This document shows positions 45,501 through 52,793 of a stretch of DNA of 64,000 nucleotides, in pieces. The notes under the pieces were generated by a model that saw only the letters and a program-made list of their open reading frames with translations, was not told where the DNA came from and searched no databases. Made by a program: the position numbers and the translations under genes. This DNA comes from Bacteroidetes bacterium 43-16 (GTDB lineage: Bacteria; Bacteroidota; Bacteroidia; Chitinophagales; Chitinophagaceae), in NCBI GenBank assembly GCA_001897525.1, contig MKTB01000022.1:1-64000 (forward strand), in the 5' to 3' direction. Numbering within the stretch: position 1 is the first letter of the stretch; every line of letters begins with the position of its first letter.

Positions 45501-47006
45501 AAACAAGGCTGCTTTCCTGATGGTATTGGCAGCACCGGTGTAATTAATGGTCAATGCCGTTAATTGGGTAGGTAAAGCATCTGCATCGGGAGCAGCAGTA
45601 CCGCCATCACGTAATTGCAGGGCCATTACGGCTACAGCTCCAGAGCCGATCGCTGTGATCGTACTTGACTGGTACTGCAGATAATCAATGTTAGCAGTAT
45701 AAAATGCAGCACCTGCGTTGTTTACGATATCAGAAGCAGCACTTGGACCGTTAGGTGTTGTTGCACTGGCCGTCATGGTATTGCTTGTATTGTAGTTATA
45801 AGTAGGTGCATTGCTGCCATTCCAGTTAAAAGGAACGATCGTGTAGTAATAAGTGTTCAGCGGGCTCAGGCCGGTAATAGACTGGCTGGTGGCCGAAGCT
45901 GTGGTAACGATAGCAGCTACTGTTGCATCACCGATAGTAGCACCTACCGTGTAAGCCGTTGCATTTACCGGTACGCCGGTCGGAGCCGAGTTTGCTTTTT
46001 GCAAAACCAGGTAGCCTGCAGCATTACTGAGGGTATTAGCAGCAGAGAAGCTCAGGTTTACCTGGTCGTGAGCAGCGGCTACTGCATTAAATGTTGCAGG
46101 TTGTGCCGAAGGCTGTGTACTCAGGGTGTAAAAAGCTACAGATGCAGGGCTGCTGGTATTGTAACAATTATCGGTAGTATTAAATGCATAAGCTGTAGCC
46201 GTGTACTGTGTACCCGGTGACAGGTTAGTAATACCGTTCACGCCATTGGCGGCACCGGCATAGACTACTTTATTATTTGCATTAATGCCTGTAGCAGCAC
46301 TAAAATCGGTATTCCCGGTATAGGCAGTACCAGATACGGGTGCTGCATTTGCTTGTGCAGTAGCCCTTAATACCAACAGAGCGGCATCACCACCCCCGGC
46401 AGCCCAGGAAAAGCTCACACCGGTATTGCTAATATTAGCGGTACTTAAACCGGAAGTTTGTAAAGTAGGTGCAGTACAAGTGGCTTCTTTTTTATACAGT
46501 TTTAAGTCACGCTGGCCGGAGGCTGACAGGTAAGCTGCAAATCTTGTTGCAGAACTGTTCCATTGAAGCATCCTGCCGGTTGTTGATTTGTTGCGCAGCA
46601 CCCAGAATCCGCCACTAAGGCTCGCTGTCCAGGTTTCATTATCTCCCGGAGTAGTTGTATTGACAAAATTGGCCGTGTTACCGGTATTGCCACTACCGCC
46701 CCAGGACACGTATCCTGCAGAAGCATTGTAAATAGTAATATCAGATCCGGAAACAGTAATCGTAAATTCATTGGCGCTGGTAACACCAGAAGTAATCGTG
46801 GCAGTCGGGTTCGAAACAGTAGTGTAGTTAATGTAGGGGCTGGCATTTGCCGTATTCAGCATAATACCATCCGTTCCAGATGCGGCATCACCTACAAGCA
46901 GGTATACACCATCGGTGAGTGTGGTCGTTACTTGTGTGTAAGTTTGTCCCAATACTTGCCCTGCTCCAAAAAGCAGGCATAAAAATAGAATAAAATTTTT
47001 CCTCAT
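42528..47006 (-). CDS. Very large T9SS type A-sorted surface protein
   Basis: This is a 1492-residue protein from ATG 47006, which gives a good signal peptide (MRKNFILFLCLLFGAGQVLG). An N-terminal domain of about 160 residues (DGVYLLVGDAASGTDGIM...RMLQWNSSATRFAAYLS) is followed by two fibronectin III-like modules. Then come long Ala/Thr/Asn-rich beta-strand repeats of the kind found in Bacteroidota surface proteins (KNFTLAVSFNTAVTDNDKL, a cadherin-like stretch and an autotransporter-like beta-helix with GGKFVLNAATLTSNG). Near the end sits one more FN3 (VNLSWHNPTETPGSKYLVER). The last 75 residues are a T9SS type A signal (ILVYPNPASKAVNLAGL). No enzyme was recognised; a structural or adhesive role is likely. 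Confidence 0.88.
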   Translation of the reverse strand: MRKNFILFLCLLFGAGQVLGQTYTQVTTTLTDGVYLLVGDAASGTDGIMLNTANASPYINYTTVSNPTATITSGVTSANEFTITVSGSDITIYNASAGYVSWGGSGNTGNTANFVNTTTPGDNETWTASLSGGFWVLRNKSTTGRMLQWNSSATRFAAYLSASGQRDLKLYKKEATCTAPTLQTSGLSTANISNTGVSFSWAAGGGDAALLVLRATAQANAAPVSGTAYTGNTDFSAATGINANNKVVYAGAANGVNGITNLSPGTQYTATAYAFNTTDNCYNTSSPASVAFYTLSTQPSAQPATFNAVAAAHDQVNLSFSAANTLSNAAGYLVLQKANSAPTGVPVNATAYTVGATIGDATVAAIVTTASATSQSITGLSPLNTYYYTIVPFNWNGSNAPTYNYNTSNTMTASATTPNGPSAASDIVNNAGAAFYTANIDYLQYQSSTITAIGSGAVAVMALQLRDGGTAAPDADALPTQLTALTINYTGAANTIRKAALFDGATKVAEVTAGANAISFTGLTGLNAADNGTKNFTLAVSFNTAVTDNDKLIFTVASAATAANTVSSQFAAGNAGAANSDNNTSNDNNRLEVTATKIAFTTNATNTNLNAVMTPNPVISALDVNNNIDLDATGSVSLTSSGTLATSPLTATLTNGQATFTAITHTALGTGLMLNAQSGSFTTVNSAAFNIHTIPYANGDYRTTSDGNWPNTTGTWELMTNGVWASATRPSGSYSGGRLYIQHTISTSGSFSSPSISILENGKFTVNASSTIADLKVYSGGTFEAANSMTMSASASAKNVVVESGGKFVLNAATLTSNGTGSSIWNGNEDFQSGSILEIRNWNYSASSGAQRLVYSTPQVSANANGYFFGNIHYYGAQTVTFAFLNGFNALKLCENNLMIESAGSGVIALSTTTANAEIGGSLIINNGNFSASIPASGSNTHNIHGNLEVKSGATFRINQQSVAANSSVLLGGDLLVQGTLEGSNSNTTATNAIIFNKTGTQSIDIDGTLNNHVTFQVNSGAELVLPQNLDLTNARNTLEILNGGTLNFNGFNVTGAGSLINNAGGTLKITSPQGITSAGTTGNVHTTTRNYNSGGTYMYVGAASQSTGNGMPASVANVVVNNTNGVQFSQATTLTGNLNLVNGLIGNTATNALTLSTDATVTGGNANSYINGPVVQNTNSVTAKTLPVGKNGVYAPVILTPSVSTAATFVAEYFNGAATTPDAGTYASGSNIQSIDNFQYWNVNRSSGSATASLTLPFQSSSNIPDLSRALVAHYNGSAWENAGNAGTSGSVSGGTVTSNALNTFSPFTVGILNSTPLPVGLDDFKVEKATASVNLSWHNPTETPGSKYLVERSNNGVTFEAIASLNATGKESKYTYADKGYKAGDNYYRLTLVDRDGATTVSKVKQIFIKAAAEAILVYPNPASKAVNLAGLTAEDVVNVYNVTGTLVQSVTATGKTLSIDLCNVAEGVYTVQVVHSGKIIAKEKLVIVK

Positions 47007-47027
47007 AAATCCATTATTAATTTGCCA

Positions 47028-47035
47028 CAAAAGTA
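47028..47035 (-). promoter_or_regulatory. -7 box of the large T9SS protein gene
   Basis: The minus strand reads TACTTTTG (TAnnTTTG), 21 bp before ATG 47006. This position supports that start rather than the TTG at 47078. Confidence 0.5.
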
Positions 47036-47119
47036 GATGGATTAATGATAGAAAATTCTCTAATATTATAATATTCAAACAGTTAAATAAAAAAAATGTA
47101 TATTTCTATAAATAACAAA

Positions 47120-47144
47120 GGGGAAAACCAGACTGGTTTTCCCC
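47120..47144 (-). terminator. Terminator after the tail-anchored receiver gene
   Basis: GGGGAAAACCAG (47120-47131) and CTGGTTTTCCCC (47133-47144) are exact reverse complements, so the hairpin loop forms from the centre of the stem. T-rich sequence follows on the minus strand. Confidence 0.8.
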
Positions 47145-47175
47145 TCTTTACAATTTATTAATATTAAAATATCTT

Positions 47176-47688
47176 TTACTGCCCTAAAACAGGTTTTACA
47201 AAGGTAAAAAACAAGGCTCCTATGATAATCAAGCCGATAACAATCGTCAATAAAGTGATGGTTCTTTTATAGCCTTCATTCACTACTTTGAGCTTGTGCA
47301 GTTCGCTGGCATTATTGATCACATTCTCGATTCTTGAAAAAGCGCTTTCTCCTTTTACAATGTAGTCAAATGCACCATATTTCATGGTATCGATGGCCAC
47401 ATCGATCTTATCCTGGCCGGACAGCATGATCACCTGGGTGTCTGGATATTGGTCTTTAATATCTTTCAATATCTCCACCCCGTTTTTGGCATCATTCAGG
47501 TGCGCGTTCAAATGGTAGTCCAATACAACGATTTCGGGATGCAGGTGCATATTGGCCAAAGCCTCTTCTCCGCTTTCGAAAATCTTAATTTCATATGTGT
47601 ATCTCTCAGACAAGAAATCTTTTAACATTTCGTTTTGAATAGGTTCATCATCTACTAAAAACACATAACGTTTATCAGAAAGTGCCAT
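47176..47688 (-). CDS. Single receiver domain with a C-terminal membrane anchor
   Basis: This is a 170-residue protein. Residues 8-130 form a CheY-like receiver: acidic pair in FLVDDEP, phospho-acceptor Asp in IVVLDYHLN, Ser in MLSGQDK and Lys in YIVKGE. After a short helix (NNASELHKLKVVNEGYKR), residues about 146-165 are one hydrophobic helix (LLTIVIGLIIIGALFFTFV), close to the C-terminus. The receiver should therefore face the cytoplasm, tethered by a tail anchor. There is no output domain and no adjacent kinase. Tail-anchored receivers are unusual. A strong terminator follows. Confidence 0.85.
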   Translation of the reverse strand: MALSDKRYVFLVDDEPIQNEMLKDFLSERYTYEIKIFESGEEALANMHLHPEIVVLDYHLNAHLNDAKNGVEILKDIKDQYPDTQVIMLSGQDKIDVAIDTMKYGAFDYIVKGESAFSRIENVINNASELHKLKVVNEGYKRTITLLTIVIGLIIIGALFFTFVKPVLGQ

Positions 47689-47780
47689 ATTTTATATTTA
47701 TTTAATGAATAATTAGGGCGACTAAAATATATTGCTTTGAGCAATAATGCAAATTTTTGAACACTTTTATTAACACAATA

Positions 47781-49103
47781 TTATTTTTTGTTCAAATAAG
47801 CGGCAATTTCCAAAGCCTTCAGCGTACCCTCAACGCCACTTTCCGTCATTGCTGTCTCCTGCGGCAAATCGGTAGGATTAGGGTATTTATTCATACCGAT
47901 CCAGATCTTTTCACCGGAAACATATTGCGCTACTAATTGATCTGCCTGCTCTTTGATGTTCTGTAAAAGTGTTCCGGATTCAAAGGAGGCTAATAGTCCA
48001 CCCTCTTGTTCCATATCCCGGAAAGAGGTCCAGGCGGCTTCTGCTAATTGTGCCGTCAACTTATCAATATAGTAACTGCCTTTTGCCGTATCAGCAATCT
48101 GGTGCAGGTAGCTTTCTTCTTTAAAGAGCAATTGCTGGTTGATGGCCATTCTCTGGCTGAACCTGGTATATGCTGCCTGTTTCTTTACATCGAAAGGTAA
48201 GATAGACAGGGCATCGCAACCGCCCAGTACGGCAGCCATACCGGCCAGGGTATCTCTCAACAGATTACTATAGACATCAAAGGGCGCTTTATATAAAGTC
48301 CCGGTCTGCACATAGAGCTGCACTTCTGCAGATAGCTCATATTGCTGCAAGAGTAAAGCCACCAGTTGTCTTAAGGCCCTGAGCTTACTGATCTCTTCAA
48401 AGAAAGCAGTACCTACCGCAATATTAATATTCAGCTTCTGAATAGCCGCAAGTGTTCCTTGCTGCTGCGCAAGGTGCAGTACTTCCTGTATGTGTCCTAA
48501 GGTATAGCTTAACTGGCTTACAGAGTTTGCTCCTGCATTATAATAAGCTGCCGCATCGATCCAGAGGTTGTGCTCATTAAAGAGGTGCAGACCATTCAGG
48601 AAGGCTTCTTTAAAGGAGGGCGATTTGGTGCTAAAGTATACAGCCAGGTGATCCCTGCCATTATCCACTAAAGTACGGTCAATCGCATGAGCGCCCAGGT
48701 ATTGCTGCAAGCTTGCTTCCTGTACGGAGCTGCCTGTAGTCCATTCTATTTTTGTCTGGATGAAGTTGAGCTCTATGTCTTTAAATAGGGTATCCCAAGC
48801 TACATTTTCTTTTTCTATTAAAAAATGGAGGCCACCGGCCCCGCTCTGCAAAGCGCTCAGCGCCTGTGCATTGGCTGCCTTCTCTTCTTTTACCTGCACC
48901 TGCTCCATGATCACCCAATCGGTATGACCAAAGACGGAAGGGCTTGCTACACTATCTTCCCCGGTATAGAAAGGATGAATGGTAATATGGTTATCATCTA
49001 CTGTTTGTAACTGCTCAAAGGTGATGCCTTTAAGGTCTTTTACTAATCGTTCTTTCCATGCTGCACTGTTGCTCGTTGCAAATTCTTTTAATAAATCTTC
49101 CAT
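47781..49103 (-). CDS. mutA: Methylmalonyl-CoA mutase small subunit
   Basis: This 440-residue protein matches the B12-free small subunit of heterodimeric methylmalonyl-CoA mutase, which pairs with the B12-binding MutB to interconvert succinyl-CoA and methylmalonyl-CoA. Motifs are AWKERLVKDLKGITFEQL near the start and the barrel elements LGGCDALSILPFDVKK, FSQRMAINQQLLFKEES and DTAKGSYYIDKLT. It lacks the catalytic and cobalamin-binding residues of MutB, as expected. MutB is normally next door, but the gene downstream here is the receiver, in the same direction after 93 bp. It is the last gene of the galE-DCC-mutA group. Confidence 0.88.
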   Translation of the reverse strand: MEDLLKEFATSNSAAWKERLVKDLKGITFEQLQTVDDNHITIHPFYTGEDSVASPSVFGHTDWVIMEQVQVKEEKAANAQALSALQSGAGGLHFLIEKENVAWDTLFKDIELNFIQTKIEWTTGSSVQEASLQQYLGAHAIDRTLVDNGRDHLAVYFSTKSPSFKEAFLNGLHLFNEHNLWIDAAAYYNAGANSVSQLSYTLGHIQEVLHLAQQQGTLAAIQKLNINIAVGTAFFEEISKLRALRQLVALLLQQYELSAEVQLYVQTGTLYKAPFDVYSNLLRDTLAGMAAVLGGCDALSILPFDVKKQAAYTRFSQRMAINQQLLFKEESYLHQIADTAKGSYYIDKLTAQLAEAAWTSFRDMEQEGGLLASFESGTLLQNIKEQADQLVAQYVSGEKIWIGMNKYPNPTDLPQETAMTESGVEGTLKALEIAAYLNKK

Positions 49104-49117
49104 TGTTATGTCAATGC

Positions 49118-49519
49118 TTAAGCTAAAAATTTTTGTCTTAAATGTAAAGAGGGCACCCAGCAGGCATCGCTTTTACCAAACCATTTGTACCGGTTACGGG
49201 CAATCATTTTATAGATCGGGTCGCGTAAAAATTTCGGCAAAATAATGGCTGCGTACAAGAGGGGATAGATACCGGATAATCGTTTAGCAATCCTTAAGGC
49301 TGCATCTGATTCTGTATAGGCCCGATCTCCTTCTATGAGTACAATACTGTCTGTATCGATCTGGTACCGTTCGGTCATGGCTTTTCCGTAAGCAGCGTCT
49401 AATGCAGCAAACCTGAAGTAGTCCTGCTTATCGTGCTTGATGATCAGTTGCACACTTTTATTGCACAGGTTGCAAACCCCATCAAACAATACCACGCCCT
49501 TTTTTGTATCCCTATCCAT
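49118..49519 (-). CDS. DCC-family thiol-disulfide oxidoreductase-like protein
   Basis: This is a 133-residue protein of the DUF393/DCC family. The N-terminal VLFDGVCNLCNKSVQ carries the family Asp and a CxxC motif in a thioredoxin-like fold; a further family segment is FAALDAAYGKAM. The substrate is unknown. It starts 19 bp after galE and ends 14 bp before mutA, so the three are co-transcribed although their functions are not obviously related. Confidence 0.85.
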   Translation of the reverse strand: MDRDTKKGVVLFDGVCNLCNKSVQLIIKHDKQDYFRFAALDAAYGKAMTERYQIDTDSIVLIEGDRAYTESDAALRIAKRLSGIYPLLYAAIILPKFLRDPIYKMIARNRYKWFGKSDACWVPSLHLRQKFLA

Positions 49520-49538
49520 CTGTTTGTTTTATGATAGG

Positions 49539-50576
49539 CTAGCTATCCATTCCCGCAGGCGTTTCTGCCAAAGCCTTTTCCCAGGCCCAGGCAGTCTGCA
49601 TCATGGTCTCAATATCATAAACCGGCTTCCAGCCCAGTTCCTTTTCTGCTTTGCTGTTATTGGCATATACCTTGATGACATCACCTGCCCTGCGGCCGCC
49701 TATTGTATAGTTCAATTTTAAGCCGGATACTTTTTCAAATGCTGCGATCAGCTCCAATACGGTAACGCCCTCGCCTGTACCCAGGTTATAGACCTCACAA
49801 TTGCCGGGTAAGGCATTTTTCAGGGATTGTTGCATCGCTAAAGTATGTGCATGAGCAATATCCGATACATGGATATAATCCCTCACACATGAGCCGTCTT
49901 TTGTATCATAATCGGTCCCGAATACCGTCATGGAATCCCTCAGGCCGATTGCAGTCTGGGTCACAATAGGTACTAAATTTTCGGGGCGTTTATTCATTTC
50001 TCCGATCTTGGCAGAGGCATGAGCGCCTACCGGGTTGAAGTAACGGAGTAAAACTATTTTAAAATCCGGAAAAGCCTTAGTAAAACGGGCGCAGATGCCC
50101 TCTCCTATCTGCTTGGTATGTGCATAAGGGGACTCGGCCTCTTTCATGGGCGCAGACTCTGTCACCGGCAATTCATCTGCATTGCCATATACAGAGCAGG
50201 AAGAGGAAAATACGACATTCTTCACCCCGAACTCTTGTGCCAGCTCCAATACATTCACCAGAGAATCAATATTATTCCTGTAATACATCAAAGGTTGCTC
50301 CACAGACTCCGGTACTGACTTATAGGCGGCAAAATGAATGATCCCGTCTATATCATTATGGTCTTCAAATAGCTGTCTTGCCTGGATACGGTCACTTAAA
50401 TCGACTTGGTAATTCACAATTTCCAGGCCCAGTAAATCAGCAACTCTTTGGTTCATTACTGCAAATCCCCTCGACAGGTTATCTGCAGAAATCACTTCAT
50501 GCCCATTTTCCACCAGGTCCACGATAGTATGACTCCCAATATATCCACATCCCCCGGTAACTAATATTTTAGCCAT
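49539..50576 (-). CDS. galE: UDP-glucose 4-epimerase
   Basis: This 345-residue extended SDR interconverts UDP-glucose and UDP-galactose in the cytoplasm, feeding galactose into polysaccharide and lipopolysaccharide. NAD-binding GGCGYIGSH, IIHFAAYKSVPES, catalytic Ser in SSSCSVYG and Tyr-x3-Lys in YAHTKQIGE are present, as is the GalE-specific YNLGTGEGVTVLEL. It is the first gene of an operon, with a -7 box 26 bp upstream. Confidence 0.94.
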   Translation of the reverse strand: MAKILVTGGCGYIGSHTIVDLVENGHEVISADNLSRGFAVMNQRVADLLGLEIVNYQVDLSDRIQARQLFEDHNDIDGIIHFAAYKSVPESVEQPLMYYRNNIDSLVNVLELAQEFGVKNVVFSSSCSVYGNADELPVTESAPMKEAESPYAHTKQIGEGICARFTKAFPDFKIVLLRYFNPVGAHASAKIGEMNKRPENLVPIVTQTAIGLRDSMTVFGTDYDTKDGSCVRDYIHVSDIAHAHTLAMQQSLKNALPGNCEVYNLGTGEGVTVLELIAAFEKVSGLKLNYTIGGRRAGDVIKVYANNSKAEKELGWKPVYDIETMMQTAWAWEKALAETPAGMDS

Positions 50577-50602
50577 ATGATTGTAAAAAATTATATAGTA
50601 TA

Positions 50603-50610
50603 CAAAGATA
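50603..50610 (-). promoter_or_regulatory. -7 box of the galE operon
   Basis: The minus strand reads TATCTTTG (TAnnTTTG), with a leader of about 22 nt before the galE ATG. No well-placed -33 element. Confidence 0.45.
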
Positions 50611-50740
50611 CAATTTTACCGCAGCCTAAATAAAAATATTGCCTGATCCTACCGTTCTAATCTACATTTCAGATGACCAAAGCTGTCTTTGACATCTATG
50701 TTAAGGATAAATAACGATTTGTTAATACAGGAAATGCTTT

Positions 50741-50771
50741 TTTGTAAATTAAATTATTTAAGGTATATTTG
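50741..50771 (+). promoter_or_regulatory. Consensus promoter of the 52-residue membrane protein
   Basis: TTTG (50741-50744), 19 nt, TATATTTG (50764-50771): a full match to the Bacteroidetes consensus. The ORF begins 58 nt downstream. Confidence 0.75.
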
Positions 50772-50828
50772 TAATAATTCAATTTAAGAATAATTCTAAA
50801 TTGATCATAACCTTGAAAAACTATTAAG

Positions 50829-50987
50829 ATGAGCAACGAGATGTTAATCGCGCAGCTTGATAATTATATTCTTGGTTTGATTTGTGTCATCGGAGTAACC
50901 ATACTATTCTTTATGTACCGCGAATCTTACCTGAGAAAAAAATTCAAGCGAAAATTACTAGACCATCATAAGTCTTCCCACAAATAA
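50829..50987 (+). CDS. Small single-pass membrane protein (52 aa)
   Basis: ATG at 50829 and TAA at 50985-50987 encode 52 residues. About 14 N-terminal residues (MSNEMLIAQLDNYI) lead into one hydrophobic helix (LGLICVIGVTILFFMY), followed by a strongly basic tail (RKKFKRKLLDHHK). The tail should face the cytoplasm under the positive-inside rule. A consensus promoter lies 58 nt upstream and a strong hairpin terminator directly downstream, so this is a complete transcription unit of its own. No family was recognised. Confidence 0.7.
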   Translation: MSNEMLIAQLDNYILGLICVIGVTILFFMYRESYLRKKFKRKLLDHHKSSHK

Positions 50988-50995
50988 CCTTTAAT

Positions 50996-51028
50996 AAAAA
51001 ATGCACTTCGATAAGAAGTGCATTTTTA
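50996..51028. terminator. Bidirectional terminator between the small membrane gene and the MltD-like gene
   Basis: ATGCACTTC (51001-51009) pairs with GAAGTGCAT (51015-51023), extended by A/T runs on both sides. It lies in a 51-bp convergent gap. Confidence 0.9.
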
Positions 51029-51038
51029 GTATTGTTTA

Positions 51039-52232
51039 TTAATCAAATATGCTCAGGTCTACTTTATGTTTTTCTATAAAACCTTTTTTCTCTAAAAACA
51101 GCTCCAGCTTATCTTTAGGTATCCTCACGAGGAATTGCTTGGAAGTGCCGCTCTTAAAGGCATCCAGGGACTGGAAATAATCGAAGTTCCAGCGGCCTAT
51201 CTTCCTGCGGTCCTCCTCCAGGGTCATGGCTAATACATCGAGGTCGATGGGCGTAGACACCTTTACAATGGCCATACCTTTCAACTCATCTTCTGAAAAA
51301 CGCAGTAAAAGCGGATTCTTAGGTTTTGCAGGTGTGGTACCGTCCGCATTTTTTGCCGGATATATATTTAATGCCTTCCAGTCAAAATCGCTGGGTACCG
51401 GTGCACCGATGTAGTTGTTCATACGCTCCATCACGGTAGCTGTGGCCACGAAGGCCATCACATGATTCTGCGTTTCTGCAGGAAGGTATTTTTTTATTGC
51501 AAAGAAATCGGCATTACCGGTCTTCTTGATCGCATTCAGCACGGGCCTCGGACCGCTGTTGTAGGCTGCTACTACCAGGAGCCAGTCGCCCAGCATATCG
51601 TACAGGTAGTTGACATATTTGCCGGCTGCATTGGTCGACTTATTCCAGTCGGAACGCTCATCTACCCTGTCATTCACCACCAGGCCCATAAACTGCCCGG
51701 TTCCCGGCATGAACTGCCAGGGGCCTAATGCACCTACCTTAGACAAAGCTCCGTTGGTCAATGCAGACTCGATCACGCTCAGGTATTTCATTTCCAAAGG
51801 AACATTGCGCTTACCCAGGCTCTTATCTATTATTTTAAAATACTTCTGCCCTCTTTGCTGCATGGTAGCAAAATGGCGAAAGTTTTTCTGGTAATAATTT
51901 TTAGTGTAAGCAAGGATATAATCGTTATTCTTTCCAAAATATTCAATCTCCCCGGCTAAAGGGATATATTGATCTCCGGTTTCTTTACGACTGCGATCGG
52001 TAAGTTTAGGAGCAGCCTGAAGCGAAATGGCTGCTACATTACCCTTAGTTGAAGTTGTACGCTTATCCTGTGCCGGTTCTAAAGGCATCTTCGCACCTAA
52101 AGATTCACTGCTCAGCGCAGGTAGCTCTGTGGTTGCTGCCAAAGGTTTACCTGACGCTCCTTTCCCCTGTTGTGCTACAGCAAGTATCGGAAGATGCATT
52201 GCTGCTACACAAACCAATTTCTTAAAGGACAT
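51039..52232 (-). CDS. MltD-like membrane-bound lytic transglycosylase
   Basis: This is a 397-residue secreted enzyme with a signal peptide (ends PILAVAQ). It cleaves peptidoglycan glycan strands to 1,6-anhydro products. Residues about 150-270 form an SLT/lysozyme-like domain: catalytic Glu in YLSVIESALTNGALS, then GALGPWQFMPGT, WNKSTNAAGKYVNYLY and VVAAYNSGP. A Ser/Thr/Ala-rich linker precedes it. The C-terminal ~90 residues do not show clear LysM repeats, unlike typical MltD. It is convergent with the small membrane gene. Confidence 0.88.
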   Translation of the reverse strand: MSFKKLVCVAAMHLPILAVAQQGKGASGKPLAATTELPALSSESLGAKMPLEPAQDKRTTSTKGNVAAISLQAAPKLTDRSRKETGDQYIPLAGEIEYFGKNNDYILAYTKNYYQKNFRHFATMQQRGQKYFKIIDKSLGKRNVPLEMKYLSVIESALTNGALSKVGALGPWQFMPGTGQFMGLVVNDRVDERSDWNKSTNAAGKYVNYLYDMLGDWLLVVAAYNSGPRPVLNAIKKTGNADFFAIKKYLPAETQNHVMAFVATATVMERMNNYIGAPVPSDFDWKALNIYPAKNADGTTPAKPKNPLLLRFSEDELKGMAIVKVSTPIDLDVLAMTLEEDRRKIGRWNFDYFQSLDAFKSGTSKQFLVRIPKDKLELFLEKKGFIEKHKVDLSIFD

Positions 52233-52403
52233 AAATCAAACTAATTTAAAATAATTACAAAAAGTGGTTACATTCAGTCAATTTTAAATCCATGCGGACT
52301 GCTGTCAATCGGCACCGGAATTCAAAATTATTGTTTCATGATTGACTAAGGATCACAATTTGCTCATACAATGATAACAATTAATTTTTAATTACCATAG
52401 CAC

Positions 52404-52440
52404 AAAAAAAGAAAATCTTCCAACATTAGGAAGACTTTCT
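52404..52440 (-). terminator. Terminator after tatA
   Basis: On the minus strand GTCTTCC (52435-52429) and GGAAGAT (52421-52415) form a hairpin with a 7-nt loop, followed by TTTTCTTTTTTTG. It is about 27 bp past the tatA stop. Confidence 0.8.
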
Positions 52441-52466
52441 TATATTTTTATAAAGTTTAGATAAAT

Positions 52467-52691
52467 TTACTTTTGTTCGTTAACGGATTTTTCATTTATA
52501 CCGCTTTCAATCTCACGTTTAACGCCATCTTTAGCATCATTAAATTCACGAATGCCTTTACCTATTCCCTTTGCTAACTCAGGGATTTTTTTACCACCAA
52601 ACAGGATCACCACTACTAATACTACCCACAACCATTCGGCTCCACTTGGCATAGATAATAACAAAGTCGGATTTAAAGAAGCTATTGTCAT
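52467..52691 (-). CDS. tatA: Sec-independent translocase TatA/TatE
   Basis: This is a 74-residue subunit that forms the Tat protein-conducting pore. A short N-terminal membrane helix (LWVVLVVVILFGGKKIP) is followed by the conserved FGGKKIPELAKGIGKGIREF amphipathic helix and a charged tail, with the length usual for TatA/E. tatC is not adjacent. It has its own promoter box and terminator. Confidence 0.92.
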   Translation of the reverse strand: MTIASLNPTLLLSMPSGAEWLWVVLVVVILFGGKKIPELAKGIGKGIREFNDAKDGVKREIESGINEKSVNEQK

Positions 52692-52716
52692 TTTTTAAAA
52701 TTTTAAATTTTCAACA

Positions 52717-52724
52717 CAAAGTTA
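52717..52724 (-). promoter_or_regulatory. -7 box of tatA
   Basis: The minus strand reads TAACTTTG (TAnnTTTG), 25 bp before the tatA ATG. The -33 element is not evident. Confidence 0.45.
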
Positions 52725-52793
52725 GACCTATTTTTCTTTTCTCTTCTCTATTTTAACAAAAAATATTACGCCCTTATTATTATGTATGTTTCT

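Noticed and set aside
42528-47006. Autotransporter (type V secretion)
   Set aside because: Beta-helix-like repeats are present, but the C-terminus is a T9SS sorting signal and there is no C-terminal barrel.
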